From the NCBI RefSeq assembly GCF_009557055.1, contig NZ_CP045649.1:868001-932000 (forward strand): 64,000 nt of DNA, in the 5' to 3' direction. The notes below the pieces were generated by a model that did no database searches, was not told the DNA's origin, and saw nothing but the letters and a program-made list of their open reading frames with translations. The DNA comes from Nocardioides sp. dk884 (lineage in GTDB: Bacteria > Actinomycetota > Actinomycetes > Propionibacteriales > Nocardioidaceae). Made by a program: the position numbers and the translations under genes. Of this stretch, positions 17,421-29,605 are shown piece after piece. The stretch's first letter is position 1, and every line of letters starts with the position of its first letter.

Positions 17421-18097
17421 TGGCCACCGCGACGGGTGCCTCCCGGCTGCGGGAGCTGATGGTCGACTCGCCCTCCTCGGTCGGGGCACGGCGCCGGGCC
17501 GGGCGCTGGGAGCTGTTCGCCCGGCTCTTCCCGTCCGTGGAGCAGATGCGGGTGCTGGACCTCGGCGGCACCACGGAGGCCTGGCGCCGCGCCCCCGTGC
17601 GGCCGGCCGACGTGGTCGTGCTGAACCTGCTCGAACCTGGGGAGAGCACCGAGCCGTGGCTGCACCCGGTGCTGGGCGATGCGTGCACGGCACGGCGCTC
17701 GCTGGAGGAGGCCGGGGCGCCCACGGCGTACGACCTGGTGTTCTCCAACTCGCTGATCGAGCACGTCGGCGGGCACGCCCAGCGGGCCGCGCTCGCTCGC
17801 GAGGTCCACGCCCTGGCGCCGCGGCACTGGGTGCAGACGCCGTACCGCTACTTCCCGCTCGAGCCGCACTGGCTCTGCCCTGGCCTGCAGTTCCTGCCCC
17901 TGGGCGCCCGAGCCCGCGTCGCGGCCGTGTGGCCGCTCGCCCACACCCGCCCCGGCTCCCGCGAGGACGCGTTCGCCGAGGTGCAGTGGACCGAGCTCAT
18001 CGGCCTCGCCGAGCTGCGCGCCTACTTCCCGCGCTCGCAGATCCACCACGAGCGGATGGCCGGCCTCACCAAGTCCCTGACCGCCGTCGCCACCTGA
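17420..18097 (+). CDS. Class I SAM-dependent methyltransferase-like protein
   Basis: Predicted 225-residue protein that starts with the ATG of a TGATG overlap. MRVLDLGGTTEAW matches motif I of class I methyltransferases, and YDLVFSNSLIEHVGG matches the post-II SNSLIEH motif of the Methyltransf_11/23 type. It is the last gene of the plus-strand polysaccharide group and may methylate a sugar or a lipid carrier. A repeat-rich 57-base spacer separates it from the convergent beta-propeller gene. Confidence 0.65.
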   Translation: MATATGASRLRELMVDSPSSVGARRRAGRWELFARLFPSVEQMRVLDLGGTTEAWRRAPVRPADVVVLNLLEPGESTEPWLHPVLGDACTARRSLEEAGAPTAYDLVFSNSLIEHVGGHAQRAALAREVHALAPRHWVQTPYRYFPLEPHWLCPGLQFLPLGARARVAAVWPLAHTRPGSREDAFAEVQWTELIGLAELRAYFPRSQIHHERMAGLTKSLTAVAT

Positions 18098-18108
18098 CCC
18101 CCACCTCC

Positions 18109-18150
18109 GCGAGTCGGCGCCAATGGCGCGCCGAGTCGGCGCGAACGGCG
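18109..18150. repeat. Intergenic GAGTCGGCGC repeat, two units
   Basis: Two imperfect units built on GCGAGTCGGCGCCAATGG and CCGAGTCGGCGCGAACGG lie between two convergent stop codons. The same unit recurs three times at 44807-44870, again directly after a stop codon. GCCGA-G-TCGGC can fold on itself, so a role in transcript ends is possible. A dispersed intergenic repeat family is inferred from two loci only. Confidence 0.6.
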
Positions 18151-18154
18151 GCGC

Positions 18155-19165
18155 TCAGCGGACCACGGCGGGGGACCAGGCCTGCTCGATCAGCAGCCGG
18201 GGCACGGCCGTGGCCGTCGTGTCCAGCGCCCACACGTCGGTGACGCCCGGCTCGTCCGTGCGGGGCAGGCCGTAGACGATCGTGTCCTCGTCGAGCCACG
18301 CCGCCTGGTCGTCGACGCCGGAGCTCTCGCCGCGCAGCACCGTCTCCTCGCCGGTGGCCAGGTCGAGGACCGCGAAGGACCAGTGCGTCCCGGCCTCCGG
18401 GCCATCGACCTTGTAGGCCAGTCGGCCGCCGTCGGGTGAGAGCGCGGGGCACTCGGCGTTCTCGCGCAGCCCGGTGAGGGTGCGCGCCTGCAGGTCGCCA
18501 CGCACCAGGTAGGTGCGTCCGCCCGTCGCGGCCGTCGCATAGAAGGTGCGCTCGTCGAGGAAGGTCACCCCCCACAGGTTGCGGTCGGCGGGGCGCACCT
18601 CCTCGCCGTCGAGCACGAGGGTGAAGCGCTCCAGGTTGCCGTGTCCTTCTCCGCCGACGTCGCGGATCTCGGTGGCGGTGGAGAACCCGGTCTGCAGGTA
18701 GGAGTGACCGCTGACGAACGTCGTGGTGGCCACCAGCCCGGCGCCGGGGGAGAGCCGGGTGCGGCTCGGGATCCCCGGCAGCGAGATCCGGTGCTGCTCG
18801 CGCAGGTCGGCGTCGAGCTCGCGCAGCTCATAGCGCGTCACCACGCCCCGCACGGTGCGCAGGCACGCGACCACCTCGCCCACCGCGTCCACCCGGTCAC
18901 AGGCGACGTCGCTGATCACCCGCTCGCCCCCCGGGTCCGCGAGCGGTACGCCGGCGACCAGCCCGAAGCTGCGGTCGGTCCCGGTGTGGCGGAACAGGAT
19001 CCGCGGCCCCTCCGGCATTCCCCCCGCCGCCGCGACCGGTACGCCGGGGGCCGCGTCGTGCCGCTGGCGGTAGCGCTCGGCGTCGCGCAGGGCGAACACC
19101 GCGACCGCGGCAATGACGAGCACCAGCAGCCCGGCGAACACCCCCACCCGCAGCCGGCGGCTCAC
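18155..19165 (-). CDS. TolB-like beta-propeller protein, membrane-anchored
   Basis: Predicted 336-residue protein with an N-terminal membrane helix (LRVGVFAGLLVLVIAAVAVFAL) and an extracytoplasmic region made of recurring strands with PDG-type turns, such as CPALSPDGGRLAYKVDG and AAWLDEDTIVYG. That pattern fits a TolB/WD-like propeller. The GTG start at 19165 overlaps the stop of the upstream MFS gene by four bases, so the two are co-transcribed with the 237-residue protein before them. Its partner is unknown. Confidence 0.6.
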   Translation of the reverse strand: MSRRLRVGVFAGLLVLVIAAVAVFALRDAERYRQRHDAAPGVPVAAAGGMPEGPRILFRHTGTDRSFGLVAGVPLADPGGERVISDVACDRVDAVGEVVACLRTVRGVVTRYELRELDADLREQHRISLPGIPSRTRLSPGAGLVATTTFVSGHSYLQTGFSTATEIRDVGGEGHGNLERFTLVLDGEEVRPADRNLWGVTFLDERTFYATAATGGRTYLVRGDLQARTLTGLRENAECPALSPDGGRLAYKVDGPEAGTHWSFAVLDLATGEETVLRGESSGVDDQAAWLDEDTIVYGLPRTDEPGVTDVWALDTTATAVPRLLIEQAWSPAVVR

Positions 19166-20427
19166 CGCGCCGCCTCGGTGCGGTCCAGCGGCGCGAGCAC
19201 TACCAGCGCCGGGACCACCACCACCGAGAGCGCGCCGGCGACCACCAGCAGCGCGGTGCCCGGGCCGACCCAGAACCACAGCAACCCGAACCCCGCCGAG
19301 GAGGCCATCCGGGCCAGCGCGACGACGGTCTGCGCCGAGGCGATCCCGCTGGCGCGCAGCGCGGGCTCGACCACGCGCCCGGCGATCGCCGCGAGCACCC
19401 CGTCGGTGGCGGCGTAGAAGAGCCCGAGCAGCGCGAGCGCGACCAGGGTGCCGACCGCGGGTGCGAGCGGGGCCGCCGCCGCGACGTACGCCGCCAGCAG
19501 CGCGAGGTGGCCGAGCACCATCGTGCGGGCCCGGCCGCAGCCGTCCGCCACCCGGCCCAGCGGCAGCGCGAGCAGCAGGTAGGCGAGGCTGGTGCCGACG
19601 TAGAGCAGCGGGAACCAGTGCGCGGCGAAGCCGCCGCGCTCCAGCAGCGCGAGGTAGACGAAGCCGTCGCCGACGCTCAGCAGCCCCAGCATGCCCGCGA
19701 CCACCAGCAGCCGCACCATCCCGGGTGCGGCCAGGTCGCGCCAGCGCGGGCGGGGACCGACCGGCGCCACGGCCCCGGGGGTCGTGGCGGACGCCGGACG
19801 GTCCTCCACGAACAGCCCGAGCAGCACCACCCCGAGGAGGGCGAAGCCCAGCGAGACCACCATCACCGTGAGGTAGCCGTCGGGGATCCACCACAGGATC
19901 GCGAAGGCCAGCAGCGGCCCGATCACCGCTCCCACGGTGTCGAGGCAGCGGTGCACCCCGAACGCGTACGCCGTGTGCTGCGGCGCGGTCGCGGCCGAGA
20001 TGATCGCGTCGCGCGGCGCGCTGCGGATCCCCTTGCCGACCCGGTCCGCGGCGACCACGGCCGCGATCGCCCCGACGCCGGTGCTGAGCAGGAAGCCGAC
20101 CCGCGCCACGCAGCTCAGCGCGTAGCCGGCCAGCGCGACCCACTTGGGGTGTCCGCTGCGATCGGCGCCCCAGCCGCCCGCGATCCGCACCAGGGCGCTG
20201 ACCCCCTGGTAGAGCGCGTCGATGAGCCCGTAGGCGAGCGTCGAGACGCCCAGGCCGACCGTCAGGTAGAGCGGCAGGATCGCCGCCACCGACTCCGAGG
20301 AGATGTCGGTGAGCAGGCTGACGAAGCCGAGGGTGAGGACCACCGGCGCGACCCGGCGACCCGGAGCGCCGGCCGGGGCGGCGCCGGTCGCGGGCGCTGC
20401 CGGCACCTGGCGCAGCGAGACATACAC
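19162..20427 (-). CDS. MFS transporter
   Basis: Predicted 421-residue membrane protein with about twelve hydrophobic helices. Early LTDISSESVAAILPLYL and later DRVGKGIRSAPRDAIISAA are characteristic of an MFS subgroup often annotated as a multidrug or metabolite exporter. The start is a GTG one base downstream of the preceding gene's stop. Together with the flanking extracytoplasmic proteins it may form a three-gene export or envelope unit; the substrate cannot be inferred. Confidence 0.8.
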   Translation of the reverse strand: MYVSLRQVPAAPATGAAPAGAPGRRVAPVVLTLGFVSLLTDISSESVAAILPLYLTVGLGVSTLAYGLIDALYQGVSALVRIAGGWGADRSGHPKWVALAGYALSCVARVGFLLSTGVGAIAAVVAADRVGKGIRSAPRDAIISAATAPQHTAYAFGVHRCLDTVGAVIGPLLAFAILWWIPDGYLTVMVVSLGFALLGVVLLGLFVEDRPASATTPGAVAPVGPRPRWRDLAAPGMVRLLVVAGMLGLLSVGDGFVYLALLERGGFAAHWFPLLYVGTSLAYLLLALPLGRVADGCGRARTMVLGHLALLAAYVAAAAPLAPAVGTLVALALLGLFYAATDGVLAAIAGRVVEPALRASGIASAQTVVALARMASSAGFGLLWFWVGPGTALLVVAGALSVVVVPALVVLAPLDRTEAAR

Positions 20428-20428
20428 G

Positions 20429-21142
20429 TCATGCCCGGCGGGCGCGCAGGATGGCGAAGACGGCGTAGGAGCCGTCCTCCGGGACGGCGGTGATCACCAC
20501 CGAGCTGGCGCGCCAGGCGAAGAACGCCGCCTCCGTGCCGCTCGCGGCGCGCCCCGACACCTCTCGGAAGCCGAGGCCGGCGAGGTGCACGCGGTAGAAG
20601 GCGAGCACCCGGTCCGCGTCGCTTCCCTCGGCGCTGAAGGTGACCTGGAGGCGCCCCGGGGAGGGGGAGACGCTCGAGGTCCGCACCCGGGTGCCGGGCA
20701 CCGGAGGGAGCACGCGCCGGGGATGGCCGGCCACCAGCGCGCCGTCGGCGGACTCGGGTGCCGCGACTCCGCGCACCACCGGATCGCGGCGCCGCCCGGG
20801 GCCGCTGCCACGCGGCTCTCCGGACCCCGGCCCCGCACCGAGGTCGGGCCCGGGCGCGGCCTCGATGCCGCCGGGGCCCGGGTCGGATCCGTCGCTGGGG
20901 GGCGCGCCGGGCGGCTGCCCGGACCCGCCCGCGGCCCCGCCCCCGGTCGGATCGCCGTCTGGTCCGCCGCCGGGGACGCCGGCATCGGCACCCCGCGAGG
21001 CGCCGGCCGACAGCGAGGCGGCGACCGGTCCGGGCAGGGGCTGGCCGGTGTCCTCGCGCAGCGTCGCGATCACGATCGCACCCAGGCAGAGCACGCCGAG
21101 GACGTAGACGACGAGGAAGCGGCGGCCGAACTGCAGCTTCAT
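20429..21142 (-). CDS. Membrane-anchored protein with Gly/Pro-rich linker, unknown function
   Basis: Predicted 237-residue protein. An N-terminal helix (FLVVYVLGVLCLGAIVIATL) is followed by roughly 100 residues of Gly, Pro, Ser and Asp low-complexity sequence and then a compact C-terminal domain of about 85 residues with FYRVHLAGLGFREVSG and a VVITAVPEDGSYAVFAILR end. That last part resembles small adaptor-like domains in envelope proteins, but I do not recognise a named family. It is the first gene of the unit with the MFS transporter and propeller protein. Confidence 0.55.
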   Translation of the reverse strand: MKLQFGRRFLVVYVLGVLCLGAIVIATLREDTGQPLPGPVAASLSAGASRGADAGVPGGGPDGDPTGGGAAGGSGQPPGAPPSDGSDPGPGGIEAAPGPDLGAGPGSGEPRGSGPGRRRDPVVRGVAAPESADGALVAGHPRRVLPPVPGTRVRTSSVSPSPGRLQVTFSAEGSDADRVLAFYRVHLAGLGFREVSGRAASGTEAAFFAWRASSVVITAVPEDGSYAVFAILRARRA

Positions 21143-21613
21143 CGTCCCTCCCGGGCGGCGTCGCCCCTCGACGCCGGACCCTGCGAATCTAGGAACGGGG
21201 CCCGTGGGGTCGGAGGGCAACCGTGGCCACATACCCAATGCAGGGGAGGCGACGGCGCTCGGTCGCCGAGCGCGACCGGGTCCGGGCAGGGGGGGGGCGA
21301 CCCATCAGTCGCCGGGCTGGCCGCCGGGGGGTCGGACCTACGCACACACCGGCGAGGGGGCGGACTCCCGCAGCGGGGGCGGCTGGGAGTCCTTCTCACC
21401 GATTCGACGACTGATGGGTCGAGGGGTCGCAACCCCAGGCACCACCCTGCGCGACGGCGAGGACCGTGGCATCACCAAATTGCGGCAGCCGCGGGACCAG
21501 TCGTGTCGGAGCGCTTCCGTAGACTCTCGGGGTCCCTCCGTGTCGGTCCCGACCGGAGGCGCTCGTGCTGCCGTCCGGCCCGGGCGACCACTCCGATACT
21601 CCTGAGGAGCCAC
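21143..21613. other. 470-base spacer with a long inverted repeat, upstream of mfd
   Basis: No convincing gene is present. A perfect 14-base inverted repeat, CGACCCATCAGTCG at 21298-21311 and CGACTGATGGGTCG at 21408-21421, brackets 96 bases. Inside are GGACTCCC (21362-21369) and GGGAGTCC (about 21385-21392), which can form a second stem, and a short GGGGT/ACCCC hairpin lies just outside. The region must contain divergent promoters for mfd and the minus-strand gene. The stems could be a structured leader or a small degenerate repeat element. Confidence 0.5.
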
Positions 21614-25201
<3,588 letters not shown>

Positions 25202-25209
25202 GAGCTCCC

Positions 25210-25920
25210 GTGCGCCGTCCGCTCGTGTCCCTCGCCACCGCCGTCGTCCCGCTCGTGCTGCTCAGCGGATGCGGGAGCGTCGGCACCGAGCTGCGGCCCG
25301 GCACCGCGGCGGTGGTCGACGAGGAGGTGGTGTCGATGTCGGAGGTCGACGACGTCACCGACAGCCTGTGCACGGTGCTCGTCAGCCAGGCGGCCGAGGC
25401 CGCCCAGCCGGGCGCGCCCGCCGCGTCGTACCCGCTCGGCGTGGTCCGCTCGGCCGCCCAGCGCGGCCTCGCGCTCAACATCGCGGCCGACCGGATCGCC
25501 GAGGAGCAGGGCATCGACGTGAGCGAGGACCTGGAGGCCGGGATCGCGACGGTCCGCAACGCCTACCAGGGCGCCGACCCCGCGCTGGTCGAGGAGGCGA
25601 TGCCCGGGTTCACCGGCGACGGCCACCTCGAGCTGGTGCTCACCGCGTGGGGCCGCGAGGACCTCGGTCCGCAGGCCGCCGAGGAGGAGGCGCGGGCCCG
25701 CGGCTACGAGCTCGGCGCCGAGTGGGCCGAGGAGCACGGGCTGGAGTCCAACCCGCTCTTCGACAGCCTGGCGATCGGCGAGGGCGGCGTCGCGGCGGCC
25801 CGCGAGGACCTGTCGGTCCCCGTCTCCGAGTGGGCCCGGATGGCCGCGACGCCGGCGTCCCAGGCCGAGGTCGACGAGGTCACCCGCGACCTGCCCGCCA
25901 ACCAGCGCTGCGACGGCTAG
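25210..25920 (+). CDS. Secreted lipoprotein, SurA N-terminal-like
   Basis: Predicted 236-residue lipoprotein. The GTG start at 25210 gives a signal peptide with lipobox LLSGC, cleaved before Cys21. The mature part begins GTAAVVDEEVVSMSEVDDV, a pattern seen at the start of SurA/PrsA-like chaperone domains, and is mostly helical and acidic. No parvulin isomerase domain follows. It is eight bases downstream of mfd and ten upstream of mazG, an arrangement common in actinobacteria. A periplasm-facing chaperone role is inferred only. Confidence 0.65.
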   Translation: MRRPLVSLATAVVPLVLLSGCGSVGTELRPGTAAVVDEEVVSMSEVDDVTDSLCTVLVSQAAEAAQPGAPAASYPLGVVRSAAQRGLALNIAADRIAEEQGIDVSEDLEAGIATVRNAYQGADPALVEEAMPGFTGDGHLELVLTAWGREDLGPQAAEEEARARGYELGAEWAEEHGLESNPLFDSLAIGEGGVAAAREDLSVPVSEWARMAATPASQAEVDEVTRDLPANQRCDG

Positions 25921-25930
25921 CGAGGCGCCG

Positions 25931-26566
25931 ATGCCCCCGGAGACCCGACCGCAGGCGCCCGCGCTGGTGGAGCTGCTCGACGTGATGCGCCGGCTGCGGG
26001 CCGAGTGCCCGTGGAAGGCCGAGCAGACCCACCGCTCGCTCGCGCGCTACCTGCTCGAGGAGACCCACGAGACCCTCGAGGCGATCGACACCGGCGACGC
26101 CGCGCACCTGCGTGAGGAGCTCGGCGACCTGCTGCTGCAGGTGTACTTCCACGCGGTCATCGCCGAGCAGTCCGGCGCGTTCGACCTCGACGACGTCGCC
26201 CGCGGCATCACCGACAAGATGGTGCGCCGCAACCCGCACGTCTTCGCGCCCGCCGAGCCCGGCTCCGAGCGGGAGCGCCCCGGCGACGCCGCCGCCGTCA
26301 ACGAGGCGTGGGAGGAGATCAAGGCCGAGGAGAAGAGCGCACGCACCTCGGTCCTCGACGGCATCGCGCCCACCCTCCCCGCCCTGCTGTACGCCGACAA
26401 GGCCCTCGACCGGCTCGCCCGCGCCGGCCAGGCAGTCACCCCCGACCCCGCCTCGCCCGACCTCGGCGAACGCCTTCTCGCCCTCGTCGCCGAGGCGCGC
26501 GCCGCCGGCATCGACCCCGAGCAGGCCCTGCGCGACACCGTCCGCGAGCACACCCGCGGCCACTGA
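25931..26566 (+). CDS. mazG: Nucleoside triphosphate pyrophosphohydrolase MazG
   Basis: Predicted 211-residue cytosolic enzyme that hydrolyses non-canonical or excess NTPs to NMP and pyrophosphate. The metal-binding acidic pattern is present: CPWKAEQTH, EETHETLEAI and EELGDLLLQVYFHA. The length corresponds to a single MazG domain plus a C-terminal helical part, shorter than the double-domain E. coli protein. It follows mfd and the lipoprotein closely, in line with a genome-maintenance cluster. Confidence 0.9.
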   Translation: MPPETRPQAPALVELLDVMRRLRAECPWKAEQTHRSLARYLLEETHETLEAIDTGDAAHLREELGDLLLQVYFHAVIAEQSGAFDLDDVARGITDKMVRRNPHVFAPAEPGSERERPGDAAAVNEAWEEIKAEEKSARTSVLDGIAPTLPALLYADKALDRLARAGQAVTPDPASPDLGERLLALVAEARAAGIDPEQALRDTVREHTRGH

Positions 26567-26706
26567 GCGCGGTCGGGCCGGCCGGCCGACAGCGGTGTTC
26601 CGCAGTCACCGGCTGGCAGCTGCGCACCGCTGTCCCTCTCACGGGGCCGCGGCCCGACGCCCGACCCGCACGGGTGGGGCAGGCCGCGCCGTGGGTACCG
26701 GGGGCC

Positions 26707-27300
26707 GTGACGACGACTGCGGATCCTGACGCCGTGTCCGCGCCCCGGTGGGTGGTGGGCGACCTGCTGCGCGCGGTCGCGCTGGTGAGCGTCGCGGTGG
26801 GCGCGAGCGGGTGGGGCGTCGTGGGCTTCGCGCTGTTCATGCTGGTGCTCGGGGCGACGATGATCCCGCGCGCGCTGGGCGCGCCGCCGTCCCTCGATGT
26901 CAGCTACTGCTCGGTGCTGCTGGGGGGCGCGTGGGCGGCGGTGCTCGACCTCTACCTGCGCTTCGCCTGGCTCGACACCGTCGTGCACGCCGCCGCGACC
27001 GGGCTCATCGGCGTCGTGGCGTACGTCGTGATGGTGCGGGTCGGATGGCTGTCGACACGGGTCCCGCGGCCGGGTCGGGTGGTGGTGGCCACGGGCGTGG
27101 GCACCGTCCTCGCGCTGGTCTGGGAGCTGCTGGAGTGGGGCGGCCACGCGCTCGTCGACGACCGCATCCAGGTGGGCTACGAGGACACCCTCGGCGACCT
27201 GGTCTCCGGGCTGGTGGGCGCGGCCCTCGCGGGCGCCGTCCTGCTGAGCGACACCCTGGTGCGCGGGCCGGGGTCGCGGCGAGCAGGATCTCCGAGATGA
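26707..27300 (+). CDS. DUF2238/YjdF-like membrane protein
   Basis: Predicted 197-residue integral membrane protein with about five helices. Core signatures DTVVHAAATGLIG, WELLEWGGHALV and QVGYEDTLGDLVSGLVGA resemble the YjdF/DUF2238 family, whose biochemical role is unknown. The GTG start at 26707 follows a 140-base spacer after mazG. Its stop overlaps the start of the next glycosyltransferase (ATGA), so the pair is co-translated. Confidence 0.65.
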   Translation: MTTTADPDAVSAPRWVVGDLLRAVALVSVAVGASGWGVVGFALFMLVLGATMIPRALGAPPSLDVSYCSVLLGGAWAAVLDLYLRFAWLDTVVHAAATGLIGVVAYVVMVRVGWLSTRVPRPGRVVVATGVGTVLALVWELLEWGGHALVDDRIQVGYEDTLGDLVSGLVGAALAGAVLLSDTLVRGPGSRRAGSPR

Positions 27301-28091
27301 GGAGCCCGTCCGCGTCGCACCGGAGCCACCCCAGCGTGTCGGTGGTGATCCCCGCGCGCGACGACGCCGTCGCCCTCGAGCGCTGCCTCACGCTGCTGGC
27401 CCGCCAGAGCGTGGCGGCGTACGAGGTGATCGTGGTCGACAACGCCTCCACCGACGAGACCGCGCAGGTGGCACGCCGCCACGGCGCGCGGGTGGTGCAC
27501 GAGGCGACGCCCGGCATCCCGCAGGCGGCCGCGACCGGGTACGACGCGGCGCGCGGCGACGTCATCGCCCGCCTGGACGCCGACTCGCGGCCCGGACGGA
27601 CCTGGGTGTCGCGGATCGGGTGCCGGATGGCCGACCCGCGACTGGACGCGGCGACCGGGACCGGGTGGTTCTACGACCTGGCCCCGCTGCTCGGTCGACC
27701 GGTCGCGCTGGTCTACCTCGGTGCCTACTACGCGCTGTGCCACCTCGCGCTCGGGCACACCGCGCTGTGGGGATCCAGCATGGCGCTGCGCCGCTCGGCC
27801 TGGGAGCGGGTGCGCGACCGGGTGCACCGCGACGACGCGGAGCTGCACGACGACCTCGACCTCGCCTTCGTGCTCGGCCCGCACGCCCGGATCCGCCTCG
27901 ACCCCGGCCTCGACGTGGGCGTCTCCGCGCGCTCGCTGCACGGGCTGGCCCAGCTGCGCCGCCGCCTGGACCGAGCGGTCCGCACGCTGCGGCTCAACTG
28001 GGCCGACCAGCCGCCGTGGCTGCGCTGGCGCGACCGGTTCACCCGCGAGGGGGCTACCAGCCGATCGTCATCCACAAGAAGAGCTGCGTGA
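27297..28091 (+). CDS. GT2-family glycosyltransferase
   Basis: Predicted 264-residue family 2 transferase. VSVVIPARDDAVALERCL, VDNASTDET and ARLDADSRPG (metal-binding DxD) are intact, and HDDLDLAF gives the late acidic motif. Its 3' end runs 38 bases into the convergent crtEb gene. Because it abuts the carotenoid operon it could glycosylate the carotenoid, as occurs for C50 pigments in other actinobacteria, but its co-translation with the membrane protein upstream leaves other roles open. Confidence 0.7.
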   Translation: MRSPSASHRSHPSVSVVIPARDDAVALERCLTLLARQSVAAYEVIVVDNASTDETAQVARRHGARVVHEATPGIPQAAATGYDAARGDVIARLDADSRPGRTWVSRIGCRMADPRLDAATGTGWFYDLAPLLGRPVALVYLGAYYALCHLALGHTALWGSSMALRRSAWERVRDRVHRDDAELHDDLDLAFVLGPHARIRLDPGLDVGVSARSLHGLAQLRRRLDRAVRTLRLNWADQPPWLRWRDRFTREGATSRSSSTRRAA

Positions 28092-28932
28092 TCAAGAACC
28101 CGGTCAGGAAGTTCAGCCACAGGAACCGGCGCCACCCCGCGTTCGCGCGCTCGCACTCCGCGTCGCTCAGGCGCACGTACGGCGCGACGTTGGCGACGTA
28201 GGGCAGCACCAGCAGCGCCGACAGGGAGGCCGGCCACGGCAGGGTGAGCAGCAGCAGCCCGGCCACGACGTAGCAGCCGAGCGCGAACCAGGTCGTCGTC
28301 GAGGCGCCCATGACGGTGCCGACCGAGCCGATCCCGCCGGCGCGGTCGGCCTCGATGTCCTGCACCGCGCCGAAGGCGTGCGAGCCCATGCCCCACAAGA
28401 AGAACCCGGCCAGCGCGGCGAGCGCCGTCGCGTCGAGCGAGGCCCCGCTCATCGCCAGGCCCAGGACGGCGGGGGAGACGAAGTGGGTGCTGGAGGTGAT
28501 CGAGTCCAGGAACGGGCGCTCCTTGAACCGCAGCCCCGGTGCGGAGTAGGCGACCACCGCGAACACGCTCACCGCCAGCACGGCGGTGGAGGCCAGGTCA
28601 CCGAGCGCGACCAGCGCGAGGACGAACGGCAGGTTCGAGAGCACCGCCGCCCAGATCGTGCGCCGGTGCACGCCCCGGTCGAGCACGACCCCCTCGACCC
28701 CGCCCTTGCGCGGGTTGCGGATGTCGGACTCGTAGTCGAAGACGTCGTTCACGCCGTACATCAACAGGTTGTACGGCACCAGGAACCACAGCGTGCCGAG
28801 CACCAGCACCCACCACTCGGCGGCGCCGTCGGGGCTCCCGCCGGCGAGCAGGTACGCCGCGGCGAACGGGTAGGCGGTGTTGATCCAGCTCAGCGGTCGC
28901 GACGACGCGAGGACCTGGCCCCAGGCGCTCAC
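28054..28932 (-). CDS. crtEb: UbiA-family prenyltransferase, lycopene elongase type
   Basis: Predicted 292-residue membrane prenyltransferase that adds two C5 units to lycopene to give the C50 backbone. The UbiA motifs are readable: NDVFDYESD (first Asp-rich) and DIEADRAGGIGS (second). About eight hydrophobic helices are present. The GTG start at 28932 overlaps the stop of the cyclase gene upstream (GTGA). Last gene of the carotenoid operon. The elongase role rests on the operon partners, since UbiA paralogues also make quinones. Confidence 0.8.
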   Translation of the reverse strand: MSAWGQVLASSRPLSWINTAYPFAAAYLLAGGSPDGAAEWWVLVLGTLWFLVPYNLLMYGVNDVFDYESDIRNPRKGGVEGVVLDRGVHRRTIWAAVLSNLPFVLALVALGDLASTAVLAVSVFAVVAYSAPGLRFKERPFLDSITSSTHFVSPAVLGLAMSGASLDATALAALAGFFLWGMGSHAFGAVQDIEADRAGGIGSVGTVMGASTTTWFALGCYVVAGLLLLTLPWPASLSALLVLPYVANVAPYVRLSDAECERANAGWRRFLWLNFLTGFLITQLFLWMTIGW

Positions 28933-29255
28933 CGCTCGGGCCGATCGGGCCGATCGAGCACCCGGTCCACCAGCAGCGCGAGCGCGGGCAGCCCGGCGAC
29001 GGCGGCCACCGGCCAGGCGAAGTCCTCGATCGGCGCGAGGCCGATCTTGATCCCGGAGATCTGGTCGTCGACGTAGCCGAACAGGTCCACGGCGATCATC
29101 AGGTTGTCGAAGACCGCAGTGAGCACCATCAGCGCGGCCAGCGTGAGGCCGGTCGCCGCCCACCAGCGGCGGTCCGGACGACCCACGAGCGCCGCGACAC
29201 CGAGCACCACGAGGGTCACCGCCACGAAGGCGGAGGAGACGAGCACGTAGGTCAT
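28929..29255 (-). CDS. crtYf: C50 carotenoid cyclase subunit (heterodimeric lycopene cyclase domain)
   Basis: Predicted 108-residue, three-helix membrane protein of the lycopene cyclase domain family. FDNLMIAVDLFGYV and GIKIGLAPIEDFAWPV are the typical family residues, with the conserved PIEDF acidic motif. It acts with the adjacent small subunit as a heterodimer on the C50 precursor. Whether the ring made is epsilon, beta or gamma cannot be told by eye. It overlaps both neighbours by four bases. Confidence 0.85.
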   Translation of the reverse strand: MTYVLVSSAFVAVTLVVLGVAALVGRPDRRWWAATGLTLAALMVLTAVFDNLMIAVDLFGYVDDQISGIKIGLAPIEDFAWPVAAVAGLPALALLVDRVLDRPDRPER

Positions 29256-29605
29256 CGCAGCGCCTCCCGGCGACCGCTGCGCCGCTCGGTGCCCGCCGAG
29301 CCCAGCAGCATCCGGAACAACCCGTGCAGCACCATCGTCACGTAGCAGAGGAACACGATGAAGAACAGCTCCTCCAGCGGCAGCTCGGGAGCCACCTCGA
29401 TCCCGGTCATGGCCTCGGACTCCCCGCGGTGGTAGATCTCCAGGCCGATCGCGACCAGGTCCCAGGCGAGGAAGTAGACCAGCCCGACCGCGAGCACCAC
29501 GAGCGCGCGTCGGGGCCGGTCGAAGACGAACAGCTTCCAGCGGTGGTCGACCAGGCCCATGCAGAGCCCCGAGACGATGATCGACGCCAGGTACGCCAGG
29601 CTCAT
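29252..29605 (-). CDS. crtYe: C50 carotenoid cyclase subunit (heterodimeric lycopene cyclase domain)
   Basis: Predicted 117-residue membrane protein, the partner of the next gene. It has three helices and ends in VAPELPLEELFFIVFLCY, where the PLEE motif is the counterpart of PIED in the other subunit. HRWKLFVFDRPRRAL is the conserved N-terminal loop. Start and stop both lie in ATGA overlaps within the operon. Confidence 0.85.
   Translation of the reverse strand: MSLAYLASIIVSGLCMGLVDHRWKLFVFDRPRRALVVLAVGLVYFLAWDLVAIGLEIYHRGESEAMTGIEVAPELPLEELFFIVFLCYVTMVLHGLFRMLLGSAGTERRSGRREALR

Noticed and set aside
20303-21613. Long open frame in front of mfd
   Set aside because: It is antisense to two genes and runs through the structured spacer; the GTG at 21614 with GAGGAG is the usual Mfd start.
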